Positions 1 through 6,168 are shown, counted from the stretch's first letter. The stretch is 6,168 nucleotides of DNA from Pseudomonadota bacterium (GCA_023431725.1 JAEYVN010000147.1:1-6168), one strand, 5' to 3'. Notes: a model not told the origin generated them from the sequence alone. Numbers and translations are program-made.

Positions 1-1442
1 ATATCGGGCACAGCCCTGATGTCGGTGTGGATTATTACATATGGTCCCTGCAGGTAGCCGGTGTCGGAACGACGCTATCTGGTATCAATCTCATCTGCAC
101 GATCCTCAAGATGCGTGCACCCGGCATGACCATGATGAAGATGCCGGTCTTCACCTGGACAGCGTTCTGCACCAACGTCTTGATCGTTGCCTCCTTCCCG
201 GTGCTGACGGCCGTGCTCGCACTGCTGTCGCTCGATCGCTATGTCGGCACGAATTTCTTCACGAACGACTTCGGCGGAAACCCGATGATGTACGTGAACC
301 TGATCTGGATCTGGGGGCATCCGGAGGTTTACATCCTGATTCTGCCGGCTTTCGGCATTTTTTCAGAGGTCGTCTCGACGTTTTCCGGCAAGCGACTGTT
401 CGGCTACACGTCGATGGTCTATGCGACCGTGGTCATCACCATCCTGTCGTATCTCGTGTGGTTGCACCATTTCTTCACGATGGGGTCCGGCGCCAGCGTC
501 AATTCCTTCTTCGGCATCACGACGATGATCATCTCGATCCCGACGGGTGCGAAGATCTTCAACTGGCTGCTCACGATGTACCGCGGCCGCATCCGGTTCG
601 AACTGCCGATGATGTGGACGCTGGCCTTCATGCTGACGTTCGTTGTCGGTGGCATGACGGGTGTCTTGCTGGCAGTGCCTCCGGCCGATTTCGTTCTCCA
701 CAACAGCCTTTTCTTGGTGGCACATTTCCACAATGTCATCATCGGCGGCGTCGTGTTCGGCATGTTTGCCGGCATGGCCTATTGGTTCCCGAAAGCGTTC
801 GGGTTCAAGCTCGATCCGTTCTGGGGCAAGGTGTCGTTCTGGTTCTGGGTGGTTGGCTTCATCCTCGCATTTGTGCCGCTGTATGTGCTGGGATTGATGG
901 GCGTAACGCGGCGGCTACGCGTATTCGATGATCCTTCACTGCAGATATGGTTCGTCATTGCTGCTGTCGGTGCGTTCCTCGTTCTGCTTGGGATCCTGGC
1001 CTCCCTCGTGCAGATCGCCGTCAGTATCCGCAATCGCGAGGCGCTGCGCGATGTCACCGGCGATCCATGGAATGGCCGTACCCTGGAATGGGCGACGTCC
1101 TCTCCGCCTCCGGCCTACAACTTCGCTTTCACGCCGGTAGTCCACAACAACGATGCCTGGTGGGATATGAAGCAGCGCGGCTACGAGCGGCCGCTCACTG
1201 GCTTCAAGCCGATTCATATGCCGAGCAATACCGGTGCGGGTATCATCCTCGCTGGTTTGAGCACGGCGCTGGGCTTCGCTCTGATTTGGTACATATGGTG
1301 GTTGGCGGCGCTGACCTTTATCGGTCTGCTGGCGGTCGCAATCGGCCATACCTTCAACTATCACCGCGACTATTACATCCCGGCCAAAGAAGTTGTTCGG
1401 ACCGAGGATGAGCGAACGCGCATTCTCGCTGCGGGAGCCTGA
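1..1442 (+). CDS. cyoB: Cytochrome bo3/ba3-type ubiquinol oxidase subunit I (5'-truncated by window)
   Basis: Catalytic subunit of a heme-copper quinol oxidase in the inner membrane. It oxidises ubiquinol, reduces O2 to water and pumps protons. The reading frame is open from base 3 ([10 protein letters not shown]), so the gene begins before the window; the GTG at 27 is internal. Visible active-site residues are the WGHPEVY motif (CuB His at 318-320, E of the D-channel, cross-linked Tyr at 330-332), the CuB His pair at 465-470, the K-channel Lys in PTGAK (552-554), and AHFHNV with the heme ligands at 723-725 and 729-731. Numbered from codon 27, all align with E. coli CyoB (H284, H333/H334, K362, H419/H421) at a constant offset of 186, so about 178 N-terminal codons are missing and there are no internal indels in that stretch. 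The C-terminal part ([26 protein letters not shown]) is also CyoB-like. The TGA at 1440-1442 lies 2 nt before cyoC. The sequence does not settle whether the high-spin heme is o or a. Confidence 0.98.
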   Translation, partial: IGHSPDVGVDYYIWSLQVAGVGTTLSGINLICTILKMRAPGMTMMKMPVFTWTAFCTNVLIVASFPVLTAVLALLSLDRYVGTNFFTNDFGGNPMMYVNLIWIWGHPEVYILILPAFGIFSEVVSTFSGKRLFGYTSMVYATVVITILSYLVWLHHFFTMGSGASVNSFFGITTMIISIPTGAKIFNWLLTMYRGRIRFELPMMWTLAFMLTFVVGGMTGVLLAVPPADFVLHNSLFLVAHFHNVIIGGVVFGMFAGMAYWFPKAFGFKLDPFWGKVSFWFWVVGFILAFVPLYVLGLMGVTRRLRVFDDPSLQIWFVIAAVGAFLVLLGILASLVQIAVSIRNREALRDVTGDPWNGRTLEWATSSPPPAYNFAFTPVVHNNDAWWDMKQRGYERPLTGFKPIHMPSNTGAGIILAGLSTALGFALIWYIWWLAALTFIGLLAVAIGHTFNYHRDYYIPAKEVVRTEDERTRILAAGA

Positions 1443-1444
1443 CA

Positions 1445-2074
1445 ATGACGATCGCAGTTAAGCCACCAAAGGACGCCGTTCCGGTCTTCTATCAGAAGGA
1501 CGAGCACGCGCATCCCGAAGGCAGCAGCACGATGCTGGGCTTCTGGATCTATCTGATGAGTGATTGCCTCATCTTTGCGATCCTGTTCGCAACCTATGGT
1601 GTGCTCGGCACCAGTTACGCGGCTGGGCCGGCGCCGAAGGATCTGTTTGACCTGTCGTTAGTCGCCGTCAACACGACCATGCTGTTGCTGTCGTCCATCA
1701 CCTACGGCTTCGCAATGCTGGCGATGCAGAACGGTAAGGTCGCCCAGACACAAGGCTGGCTTGCCGTAACAGGTGTATTCGGCCTCGCGTTCATTGGCAT
1801 CGAACTCTATGAATTCGCTCATATGATCCATCTGGGCGCGACGCCCCAGCGCAGTGCGTTCCTGTCGTCGTTTTATGTGCTGGTTGGCACACACGGCTTG
1901 CATGTCACTTTCGGCATCATCTGGCTGGTCACGCTCATGGTGCAGGTGGCGCAGCGCGGCCTCATTCCGGCGAACCGGCGCCGGCTCATGTGCCTCAGCA
2001 TGTTCTGGCATTTTCTTGACGTCATCTGGATCGGCGTCTTCACCTTCGTCTATTTGATGGGAATGTTGCGATGA
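1445..2074 (+). CDS. cyoC: Cytochrome bo3/ba3-type ubiquinol oxidase subunit III
   Basis: Subunit III of the quinol oxidase (COX3 family, five-TM CyoC type), 209 aa, close to the roughly 204 aa of E. coli CyoC. It is an integral membrane protein that packs against subunit I and stabilises the complex. Recognisable CyoC segments, by residue, are [10 protein letters not shown] (32-41), [12 protein letters not shown] (83-94), FIGIELYEF (116-124, with the Glu conserved in COX3 proteins), [10 protein letters not shown] (146-155) and [11 protein letters not shown] (186-196). The chosen ATG is preceded by GGGAG at 1433-1437, 7 nt upstream and inside the end of cyoB, which supports this start and suggests translational coupling. 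The stop TGA overlaps the cyoD start as ATGA. The N-terminal tail has a few His residues (EHAHPEG) but is less His-rich than in E. coli. Confidence 0.97.
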   Translation: MTIAVKPPKDAVPVFYQKDEHAHPEGSSTMLGFWIYLMSDCLIFAILFATYGVLGTSYAAGPAPKDLFDLSLVAVNTTMLLLSSITYGFAMLAMQNGKVAQTQGWLAVTGVFGLAFIGIELYEFAHMIHLGATPQRSAFLSSFYVLVGTHGLHVTFGIIWLVTLMVQVAQRGLIPANRRRLMCLSMFWHFLDVIWIGVFTFVYLMGMLR

Positions 2075-2469
2075 GCGCGAAGACACTGGCGGTGAACAGC
2101 ACTGGCTCGCATGGCGATCACGGGTACGATCATCACGATGATCACGCCCACGGCTCCCTGCGTAGCTACCTGATCGGATTTGTCCTGTCTGTCATCCTGA
2201 CGGCAATTCCATTCTGGCTTGTCATGGGCAATGTGCTCGACAACAAGCAGTTGACCGGCGTCATCATCGTCGCTTTCGCGGCCGTGCAGATCGTCGTCCA
2301 CATGATCTATTTCCTTCACATGGACACACGCGCCGAAGAAGGGTGGGGCGTGATGGCTCTGATTTTCACTCTCATCATAGTCGTCATCGTTCTAGTTGGT
2401 TCTTTGTGGGTGATGTATCACCTCAATACGAACATGATGCCCGTACATGATATGAGGCAAATGCGATGA
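2071..2469 (+). CDS. cyoD: Cytochrome bo3/ba3-type ubiquinol oxidase subunit IV
   Basis: Small subunit IV of the quinol oxidase (COX4_pro/CyoD family), 132 aa against about 109 in E. coli. Three membrane segments are visible at residues about 31-52, 62-83 and 94-115. CyoD signatures are [37 protein letters not shown] and [15 protein letters not shown]. Family knowledge assigns it a role in assembling and stabilising the CuB/heme site rather than in catalysis. The start overlaps the cyoC stop (ATGA) and has GGGAA at 2059-2063, 7 nt upstream. The extra length lies mainly in the N-terminal tail, where residues 14-27 carry six His plus Asp (H14, H17, H21, H22, H25, H27), and in a short C-terminal extension (VHDMRQMR). 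A metal-binding role for the His tail is only a guess. No cyoE (heme O synthase) follows. Confidence 0.96.
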   Translation: MSAKTLAVNSTGSHGDHGYDHHDDHAHGSLRSYLIGFVLSVILTAIPFWLVMGNVLDNKQLTGVIIVAFAAVQIVVHMIYFLHMDTRAEEGWGVMALIFTLIIVVIVLVGSLWVMYHLNTNMMPVHDMRQMR

Positions 2470-2477
2470 CGGTGGTG

Positions 2478-2490
2478 CCCCAATGTGGGG
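2478..2490 (+). other. Small GC-rich hairpin between cyoD and the SURF1 gene
   Basis: CCCCA (2478-2482), a 3-nt ATG loop, and TGGGG (2486-2490) form a perfect 5-bp inverted repeat 9 nt after the cyoD stop. No T-tract follows, so it is not a standard intrinsic terminator. It could be an mRNA 3'-end or processing element that sets the ratio of oxidase subunits to assembly factor. The structure is short, and its function is inferred only from position. Confidence 0.4.
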
Positions 2491-2497
2491 GTAGGAC

Positions 2498-2509
2498 GGC
2501 GGTTTCGCC
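2498..2509 (+). promoter_or_regulatory. Hairpin abutting the SURF1 start codon
   Basis: GGCG (2498-2501), loop GTTT, and CGCC (2506-2509) pair perfectly and end directly before the ATG at 2510. The only Shine-Dalgarno-like stretch is TAGGA at 2492-2496, 13 nt from the ATG, which is longer than usual. Folding of the intervening hairpin would shorten the effective spacing or block initiation. It decides little about the start: the only upstream in-frame codon of note is the stop TAG at 2492-2494, so 2510 is the first available start. Its regulatory role is inferred. Confidence 0.35.
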
Positions 2510-3370
2510 ATGAGTCAAGGCGCGGCTGCTGATCCTCCTGGCGAGACCAAGCGAACGCAGCGGTCGCTATTCACACTCGGTGTGTTTGCTGTTCTTGCGC
2601 TATTCGGCATTGTCGCGCTGTCTGGGTTGGGATGGTGGCAGCTCGAGCGCCGGGTCTGGAAGCTGCAATTGATCGATCAGGTCGAGCAGCGCATTCATGC
2701 TGCGCCGGCGGCGGTTCCCGGGCCCGATTCTTGGCAGCGGGTCAATGCTGCTGACGATTCATACCGCCGTGTGACGATGACCGGCCGGTTCTTGAATGAT
2801 CGGGAGACCCTTGTCCAAGCCGTGACGGAACTCGGCGCGGGCTTTTGGGTGCTGACGCCATTCCAGACCACGGATGGTTTCACAGTGCTGGTCAACCGTG
2901 GATTTGTTCCGCCGGATCGTCGGGATCCGGCTTTGCGGAGTGACAATGAGGTCGCGGGTCCAACGACGGTAGTTGGGCTCCTGCGCAAGACCGAACCAAA
3001 AGGTGGCTTCCTTCGGGCGAACGATCCGAAAGCGGAACGGTGGTATTCCCGCGATGTGGATGAAATCGCCCGTGCACGAGGTTTGACCGACTTTGCGCCG
3101 TTTTTTATCGACGCCGACGCAGCATCGAATCCTGGCAAATGGCCTGTTGGAGGGCTAACGGTTGTTTCGTTTTCCAACAATCACCTGGTCTATGCCTTCA
3201 CCTGGTTCGGCCTGGCCATCATGCTAATGGGGGCCTTTTTGTTCGTGGCCCGCGACGAGTGGCGTTTCCGGCAGAAAGCCCTAGATTTCGGATGTGGACA
3301 TGGTCCGACCGGCGGCGCATCCCGCGCCGTGCTCGGCAAGGAATCGGCGGCCGCTGCTGGCCGGAATTAA
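2510..3370 (+). CDS. SURF1-family heme-copper oxidase assembly protein
   Basis: Assembly factor of the SURF1/Shy1 family, 286 aa, anchored by two TM helices with a periplasmic domain between them. Family knowledge: SURF1 proteins assist heme insertion into subunit I, and bind heme a in studied bacteria. By residue, there is a basic N-terminus and TM1 at about 20-41 ending in GWWQLERRVWKLQLI (41-55, the family's WQ..R..WK signature). LVNRGFVPPDRR (127-138) is the conserved VNRG(W/F)VP block. RWYSRD (177-182) and NNHLVYAFTWFGLA (223-236) follow, with the conserved His at 225, and TM2 runs about 226-247. The ATG at 2510 is the first start after an in-frame stop and keeps TM1. The last 25 or so residues (from GCGHGP) are low-complexity, Gly/Ala-rich and unlike the conserved core. 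The gene lies 40 nt after cyoD, so its client is most likely this quinol oxidase, by analogy with the Paracoccus surf1 paralogue linked to its quinol oxidase genes. I give no symbol because bacterial naming varies. Confidence 0.95.
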   Translation: MSQGAAADPPGETKRTQRSLFTLGVFAVLALFGIVALSGLGWWQLERRVWKLQLIDQVEQRIHAAPAAVPGPDSWQRVNAADDSYRRVTMTGRFLNDRETLVQAVTELGAGFWVLTPFQTTDGFTVLVNRGFVPPDRRDPALRSDNEVAGPTTVVGLLRKTEPKGGFLRANDPKAERWYSRDVDEIARARGLTDFAPFFIDADAASNPGKWPVGGLTVVSFSNNHLVYAFTWFGLAIMLMGAFLFVARDEWRFRQKALDFGCGHGPTGGASRAVLGKESAAAAGRN

Positions 3371-3371
3371 A

Positions 3372-4766
3372 ATGCTGGATCGAATGTATGGGCTGTCGGC
3401 CGCAAATGCGGACACCCCTCTGCGTGGGACCTCGCAGCCGGCGGAGCGCGATGGAAACCCTGCTCCATCGGCTCAGCGAGGGCGTCAGCCGGCCGACGAC
3501 AGGACCAACCGAAAGAACATGGTGCTGCTGATCCAGCTTCGCTGGATCGCAGTCGGTGGTCAAATCGCCACGATAGCATTCGTGCAGACCTGGTTCGGCA
3601 TCGCATTGCCGCTTGTGCCGATGGCATGCGTTGTTGGTGCGCTGATTGTTCTCAATATCCTCAGTCTCATGCGACTGCGGAGCCATCACGAAATCAATAA
3701 TCGTGAACTCCTCGCGGCATTGATGCTTGATGTCGCGGCTCTGACGGCTCAGCTCTATCTGAGTGGCGGTGCGTCAAACCCGTTCACGTCACTTTATCTG
3801 CTGCAGGTCATTCTTGGAGCAGTTCTCCTTGACGCGCGTTCGACATGGTCGCTGGTCAGTCTGACATGTGCGAGCCTCGCCGGCCTGATTGTATTTTACC
3901 GTCCGCTCGAACTTCCCGGTGAAGCTGTTGATCTCTTTAAACTTTATATTGCGGGCATGTTCGTCGGCTTTGCGCTGAATGCGACCCTGCTGGTGGCTTT
4001 CGTGACTCGTATCAATCGGAATTTGCGGGAGCGGGATTCAAATCTGGCCGCATTACGACAGCAGGCGGCTGAGGAGGATCATATCGTCCGGATGGGCCTG
4101 CTCGCTTCAGGCGCGGCTCATGAGCTCGGCACTCCACTTGCATCGCTCTCGGTCATCCTGAGCGACTGGCGGCGGATGCCGACGCTGAAGGCCAATCCCG
4201 ATATGGCCGAGGACATGGCAGAGATGCAGGCTGCATTGGACCGTTGTAAATCCATCGTGACCGGGATCCTCGTGTCGGCGGGGGAAGCGCGGGGGGAAGC
4301 GTCCTCTGTGACAACGGTCAACGCGTTCCTGACCGAGATTGTGCAGGAATGGCGCGGTATTCGTCCGGGCTCAGCGCTGGCCTTCAGGTATGATTTTGGT
4401 GCTGACCTCGCCATTGTTTCAGATACGGCCCTGAAGCAGGTTGTGTTCAATGTCCTCGACAATGCGTTCGAGGTTTCGCCGCACTGGGTGGAGTTTGCCG
4501 CCAGCCGCGACACCGACGCGCTTGTACTGAAAATCAGTGACAATGGGCCCGGCTTCACGCCCGAAATGCTGGCTCAGTTTGGTAAGCCCTATCAGTCGAG
4601 CAAGGGGCGTCCCGGCGGCGGGTTGGGGTTGTATCTCGTGGTGAATGTGGTGCGCAAACTCGGTGGGCAGGTGACGGCTCAGAATCGTCCTGGTGGCGGA
4701 GCGAGCGTGTTGTTGACTCTCCCGCTTTCGACTCTCGCCATCGGAGATCGAACGCATGGCGAGTGA
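3372..4766 (+). CDS. regB: RegB/ActS/PrrB-type redox sensor histidine kinase
   Basis: Membrane redox sensor kinase, 464 aa from the chosen start (RegB is about 460). Six hydrophobic segments lie between residues about 50 and 212. The loop GGASNPF (132-138) fits the GGxxNPF quinone-binding motif of RegB. The H-box SGAAHELGTPLASL has the phospho-accepting His at 250. DRCK places a Cys at 292 where RegB has its redox-active cysteine (known as Cys265 in Rhodobacter capsulatus). The ATPase domain shows FNVLDN (N-box, 359-364), DNGPG (G1, 390-394) and GGGLG (G2, 415-419). The start is uncertain. ATG 3372 sits 1 nt after the SURF1 stop with GGA 6 nt upstream. The frame stays open to GTG 3294 and ATG 3300 (490 or 488 aa, overlapping SURF1), and ATG 3384 is also possible. 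ATG 3519 would leave almost nothing before TM1. The partner regulator follows with an 11-nt overlap. It may be a cyo-linked paralogue of the cell's main RegB. Confidence 0.93.
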   Translation: MLDRMYGLSAANADTPLRGTSQPAERDGNPAPSAQRGRQPADDRTNRKNMVLLIQLRWIAVGGQIATIAFVQTWFGIALPLVPMACVVGALIVLNILSLMRLRSHHEINNRELLAALMLDVAALTAQLYLSGGASNPFTSLYLLQVILGAVLLDARSTWSLVSLTCASLAGLIVFYRPLELPGEAVDLFKLYIAGMFVGFALNATLLVAFVTRINRNLRERDSNLAALRQQAAEEDHIVRMGLLASGAAHELGTPLASLSVILSDWRRMPTLKANPDMAEDMAEMQAALDRCKSIVTGILVSAGEARGEASSVTTVNAFLTEIVQEWRGIRPGSALAFRYDFGADLAIVSDTALKQVVFNVLDNAFEVSPHWVEFAASRDTDALVLKISDNGPGFTPEMLAQFGKPYQSSKGRPGGGLGLYLVVNVVRKLGGQVTAQNRPGGGASVLLTLPLSTLAIGDRTHGE

Positions 4767-5289
4767 TCGCTTATTGCTGATCGTCGAGGACGACGCTGGC
4801 TTTGCGCGAACCCTCAAGCGCTCGTTTGAGCGCCGCGAATACGAAGTCCTGCTGGCTGCCAGTCTCGATGAGGTCCAAGACGTCCTGAAGTCTCAGTCAC
4901 CCGGATATGCCGTCGTAGACCTGAAGCTCGGGGGTGCTTCGGGGCTCGCCTGTGTTGAAGCTCTGCATGGGCACGATCCCGAGATGCTGATCGTGGTGCT
5001 GACGGGCTTTGCGAGTATCGCTACGGCCGTAGAAGCGATCAAGTTGGGTGCATGTCACTATCTTGCCAAGCCCTCGAGCACAGATGATATCGAGGCCGCA
5101 TTCCAGAAGGCGGAGGGTAACGCGGAAGTGACGCTGGCCGAGCGGCCGACGTCGATCAAGACATTGGAATGGGAGCGAATCCACCAGACATTGATCGAAA
5201 CGGATTTCAATATTTCAGAAACGGCACGGCGGCTAGGAATGCATCGGCGGACGCTGGCGCGAAAGCTGGAAAAGCGTCAGGTGAAGTGA
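4756..5289 (+). CDS. regA: RegA/ActR/PrrA-type response regulator with Fis-like helix-turn-helix
   Basis: DNA-binding response regulator, 177 aa, the size of RegA-family proteins (about 180). The receiver domain (residues about 5-118) has the acidic pair E11/D12/D13, the phosphorylation site D55 in VVDLKLGG, the switch Thr at 83 (VLTGFASIATAVEAIKLGA) and the conserved Lys 105 in LAKP. A short linker leads to a Fis-type HTH at about 139-177, with WERIHQTLIETDFNISETARRL and GMHRRTLARKLEKR. This is nearly the RegA/PrrA DNA-recognition helix, which in that family binds GCG...CGC-type sites upstream of respiration, CO2- and N2-fixation genes. The start ATG overlaps the kinase stop by 11 nt and has GGAGA at 4743-4747, 8 nt upstream. 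Co-translation with the kinase gene makes it the cognate partner. Regulation of the upstream cyo promoter is likely but cannot be shown, since that promoter is outside the window. Confidence 0.95.
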   Translation: MASDRLLLIVEDDAGFARTLKRSFERREYEVLLAASLDEVQDVLKSQSPGYAVVDLKLGGASGLACVEALHGHDPEMLIVVLTGFASIATAVEAIKLGACHYLAKPSSTDDIEAAFQKAEGNAEVTLAERPTSIKTLEWERIHQTLIETDFNISETARRLGMHRRTLARKLEKRQVK

Positions 5290-5378
5290 TCCAAAGGTCT
5301 GGGTGCAGGCGGTTGACGATAAGGGAAAGTGCGAAGCGAAACATTGTGCACGATCTGTAGATGAAGACGTTCAAGGCT

Positions 5379-5406
5379 TTGACACTATCAAGTCTCGATG
5401 AATAAT
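5379..5406 (+). promoter_or_regulatory. Predicted sigma70 promoter for the cyclase gene
   Basis: A perfect -35 TTGACA (5379-5384) is separated by 16 nt from AATAAT (5401-5406, five of six matches to TATAAT). Transcription would start near 5412-5414, giving a leader of about 50 nt before the ATG at 5463. It lies in the only long non-coding gap of the window and points toward the cyclase gene, which supports a separate transcription unit. A 12-bp imperfect palindrome (TCAAGG/CTTTGA, 5371-5382) overlaps the -35, so repressor control is conceivable. The match is by eye and untested. Confidence 0.55.
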
Positions 5407-5462
5407 ATTCAAGGATTGCTCTCCATGACTCTCCCTTATGCCGCGCGCTGCTAGAGGGGTTT

Positions 5463-6168
5463 ATGAAAATTGTCGATCTCACCCATGTCATGAATGTCCA
5501 TACGCCTGGCTGGGTCGGATATGCCGGCAATAAGATGTACTACGCGCAGAACCTGCAGACGCAGATGATCGTCGCACAGCGCATCGATACGGCGCTGCAT
5601 GTTGGTACGCATTTCGACGGTGCGATGCACGCAACCGACGATCGCAACGGCGACATGGCGCATCTGCCGCTCGATTATCTGTTCAACAAGGCGGTCGTCG
5701 TCGATATCTCCAAACATATGCATGACTGGGCTGTAATAACGCCTGAGGTCATTGAGAGCGCCGGTGTCGATATCCGCGAGGGCGATATCCTGATCCTGCA
5801 TACCGGCTGGCACAAGCACTATGAGGGGCAGTCACAGCAGGATCTCGTGAAATATTTCTGCTACCATCCCGGTCCGAACATCGACACGCTCCACTGGATG
5901 CTGGAGAAGAAGATCAAGTGGTGGGGCATGGATACAGGTTCATGCGACCACGCGATGAACACGTCGATCCGCCGTATGCGTCCTGACCTTGCGGATGAAT
6001 TCACCAAGAAGAACGGCAAGACACCTGCGGAATTCTTCGGTACGTTCGAATACACGCACAAGAAGTCCGGCCGTAAAGTACATCAGGACATGTTCCCGTT
6101 TCACAGCTGGGCATTCCAGGAAGGTCTGCTGCATGCAGAAAATCTTGGTGGTGACATCGAATTGGTGC
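5463..6168 (+). CDS. Metal-dependent cyclase/hydrolase family protein (3'-truncated by window)
   Basis: Member of the cyclase superfamily (Pfam Cyclase; kynurenine formamidase, isatin hydrolase and relatives), which hydrolyse amide, lactam or ester bonds using a bound divalent metal, probably in the cytosol. 235 codons are visible and the frame is still open at the window end. Signatures by residue are the N-terminal VDLTHVM (4-10) and HVGTHFDGAMH (46-56), which is the complete HxGTHxDxxxH metal/catalytic motif. LILHTGW (110-116), WGMDTGSCDHAMN (154-166) and the late block HAENLGG (224-230) also fit the family. Residues about 168-212 (RRMRPDLADEF through QDMFPFH) look like an insertion compared with the short bacterial kynurenine formamidase (about 210 aa). 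No signal peptide is seen. AGAGGGG (5452-5458) lies 4 nt before the ATG as a Shine-Dalgarno. No tryptophan-catabolism neighbours are visible, so the substrate is unassigned. It is unlikely to share the respiratory role of the upstream operon. Confidence 0.92.
   Translation, partial: MKIVDLTHVMNVHTPGWVGYAGNKMYYAQNLQTQMIVAQRIDTALHVGTHFDGAMHATDDRNGDMAHLPLDYLFNKAVVVDISKHMHDWAVITPEVIESAGVDIREGDILILHTGWHKHYEGQSQQDLVKYFCYHPGPNIDTLHWMLEKKIKWWGMDTGSCDHAMNTSIRRMRPDLADEFTKKNGKTPAEFFGTFEYTHKKSGRKVHQDMFPFHSWAFQEGLLHAENLGGDIELV

Noticed and set aside
27..29. GTG as the start of a 471-aa subunit I gene
   Set aside because: The frame is open to the window edge, the codons before it (G-H-S-P-D-V-G-V) fit CyoB, and alignment to E. 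coli CyoB puts this position near residue 187.
41..931. 296-aa open frame overlapping cyoB in another frame
   Set aside because: Its translation is Arg/His-rich with no recognisable family, while the overlapping CyoB frame keeps every catalytic residue. It is a GC-driven shadow.
936..1445. 169-aa antisense frame over the end of cyoB
   Set aside because: Composition is typical of an antisense shadow, with no family signature and no ribosome-binding site of note.
5290..5360. Intrinsic terminator after the response regulator
   Set aside because: Only 4-bp stems such as GTGC/GCAC are found and no T-run follows, so termination may be Rho-dependent or lie elsewhere.
5319..5439. 8-bp inverted repeat ATAAGGGA (5319-5326) and TCCCTTAT (5432-5439)
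   Set aside because: The arms are over 100 bp apart, and one such pair is expected by chance fairly often in a spacer of this size.
5290..5462. RegA box (GCGNC...GNCGC) near the cyclase promoter
   Set aside because: GCG-rich stretches exist (5440-5451) but none matches both half-sites.
5207..5530. Antisense 107-aa frame spanning the regA-cyclase gap
   Set aside because: It overlaps the conserved HTH of the response regulator and the start of the cyclase. Its translation resembles no family I know, and the gap carries a + strand promoter instead.

Overview
The window reads as part of an aerobic proteobacterial chromosome. It is most probably alphaproteobacterial, and tentatively Hyphomicrobiales (Rhizobiales). 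The evidence is moderately high GC, a ubiquinol-oxidase operon of the cyo type followed by a SURF1 gene, and a RegB/RegA-type (ActS/ActR, PrrB/PrrA) redox two-component pair. The genus cannot be settled from the sequence alone. All genes are on the + strand. I see no tRNA, rRNA, CRISPR array or mobile element.

Layout: (1) 1-1442 is the 3' part of cyoB, subunit I of a heme-copper quinol oxidase. Its visible ligands align with Escherichia coli CyoB at a constant offset. (2) 1445-2074 is cyoC and 2071-2469 is cyoD, with a 2-nt gap and then an ATGA overlap. (3) 2470-2509 is a 40-nt spacer holding two small GC-rich hairpins. (4) 2510-3370 is a SURF1-family heme/oxidase assembly factor. (5) About 3372-4766 is a six-TM RegB-like sensor kinase, and 4756-5289 is the RegA-like response regulator, overlapping it by 11 nt. 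(6) 5290-5462 is a 173-nt spacer with a near-consensus sigma70 promoter. (7) 5463-6168 is the 5' part of a metal-dependent cyclase/hydrolase (kynurenine formamidase-like fold), cut by the window end.

Functional reading: cyoB through regA look like one transcription unit, with spacings of 2, -4, 40, about 1 and -11 nt. The oxidase burns ubiquinol with O2, SURF1 helps insert its heme, and the kinase carries both redox-sensing signatures known from RegB (GGxxNPF quinone motif and a conserved RC cysteine). The operon therefore appears to encode a quinol oxidase together with a sensor of the quinone pool that the oxidase drains, which would be a built-in feedback loop. The coupling is inference; the family assignments are strong. 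The cyclase gene after the promoter is probably a separate unit with unknown substrate.
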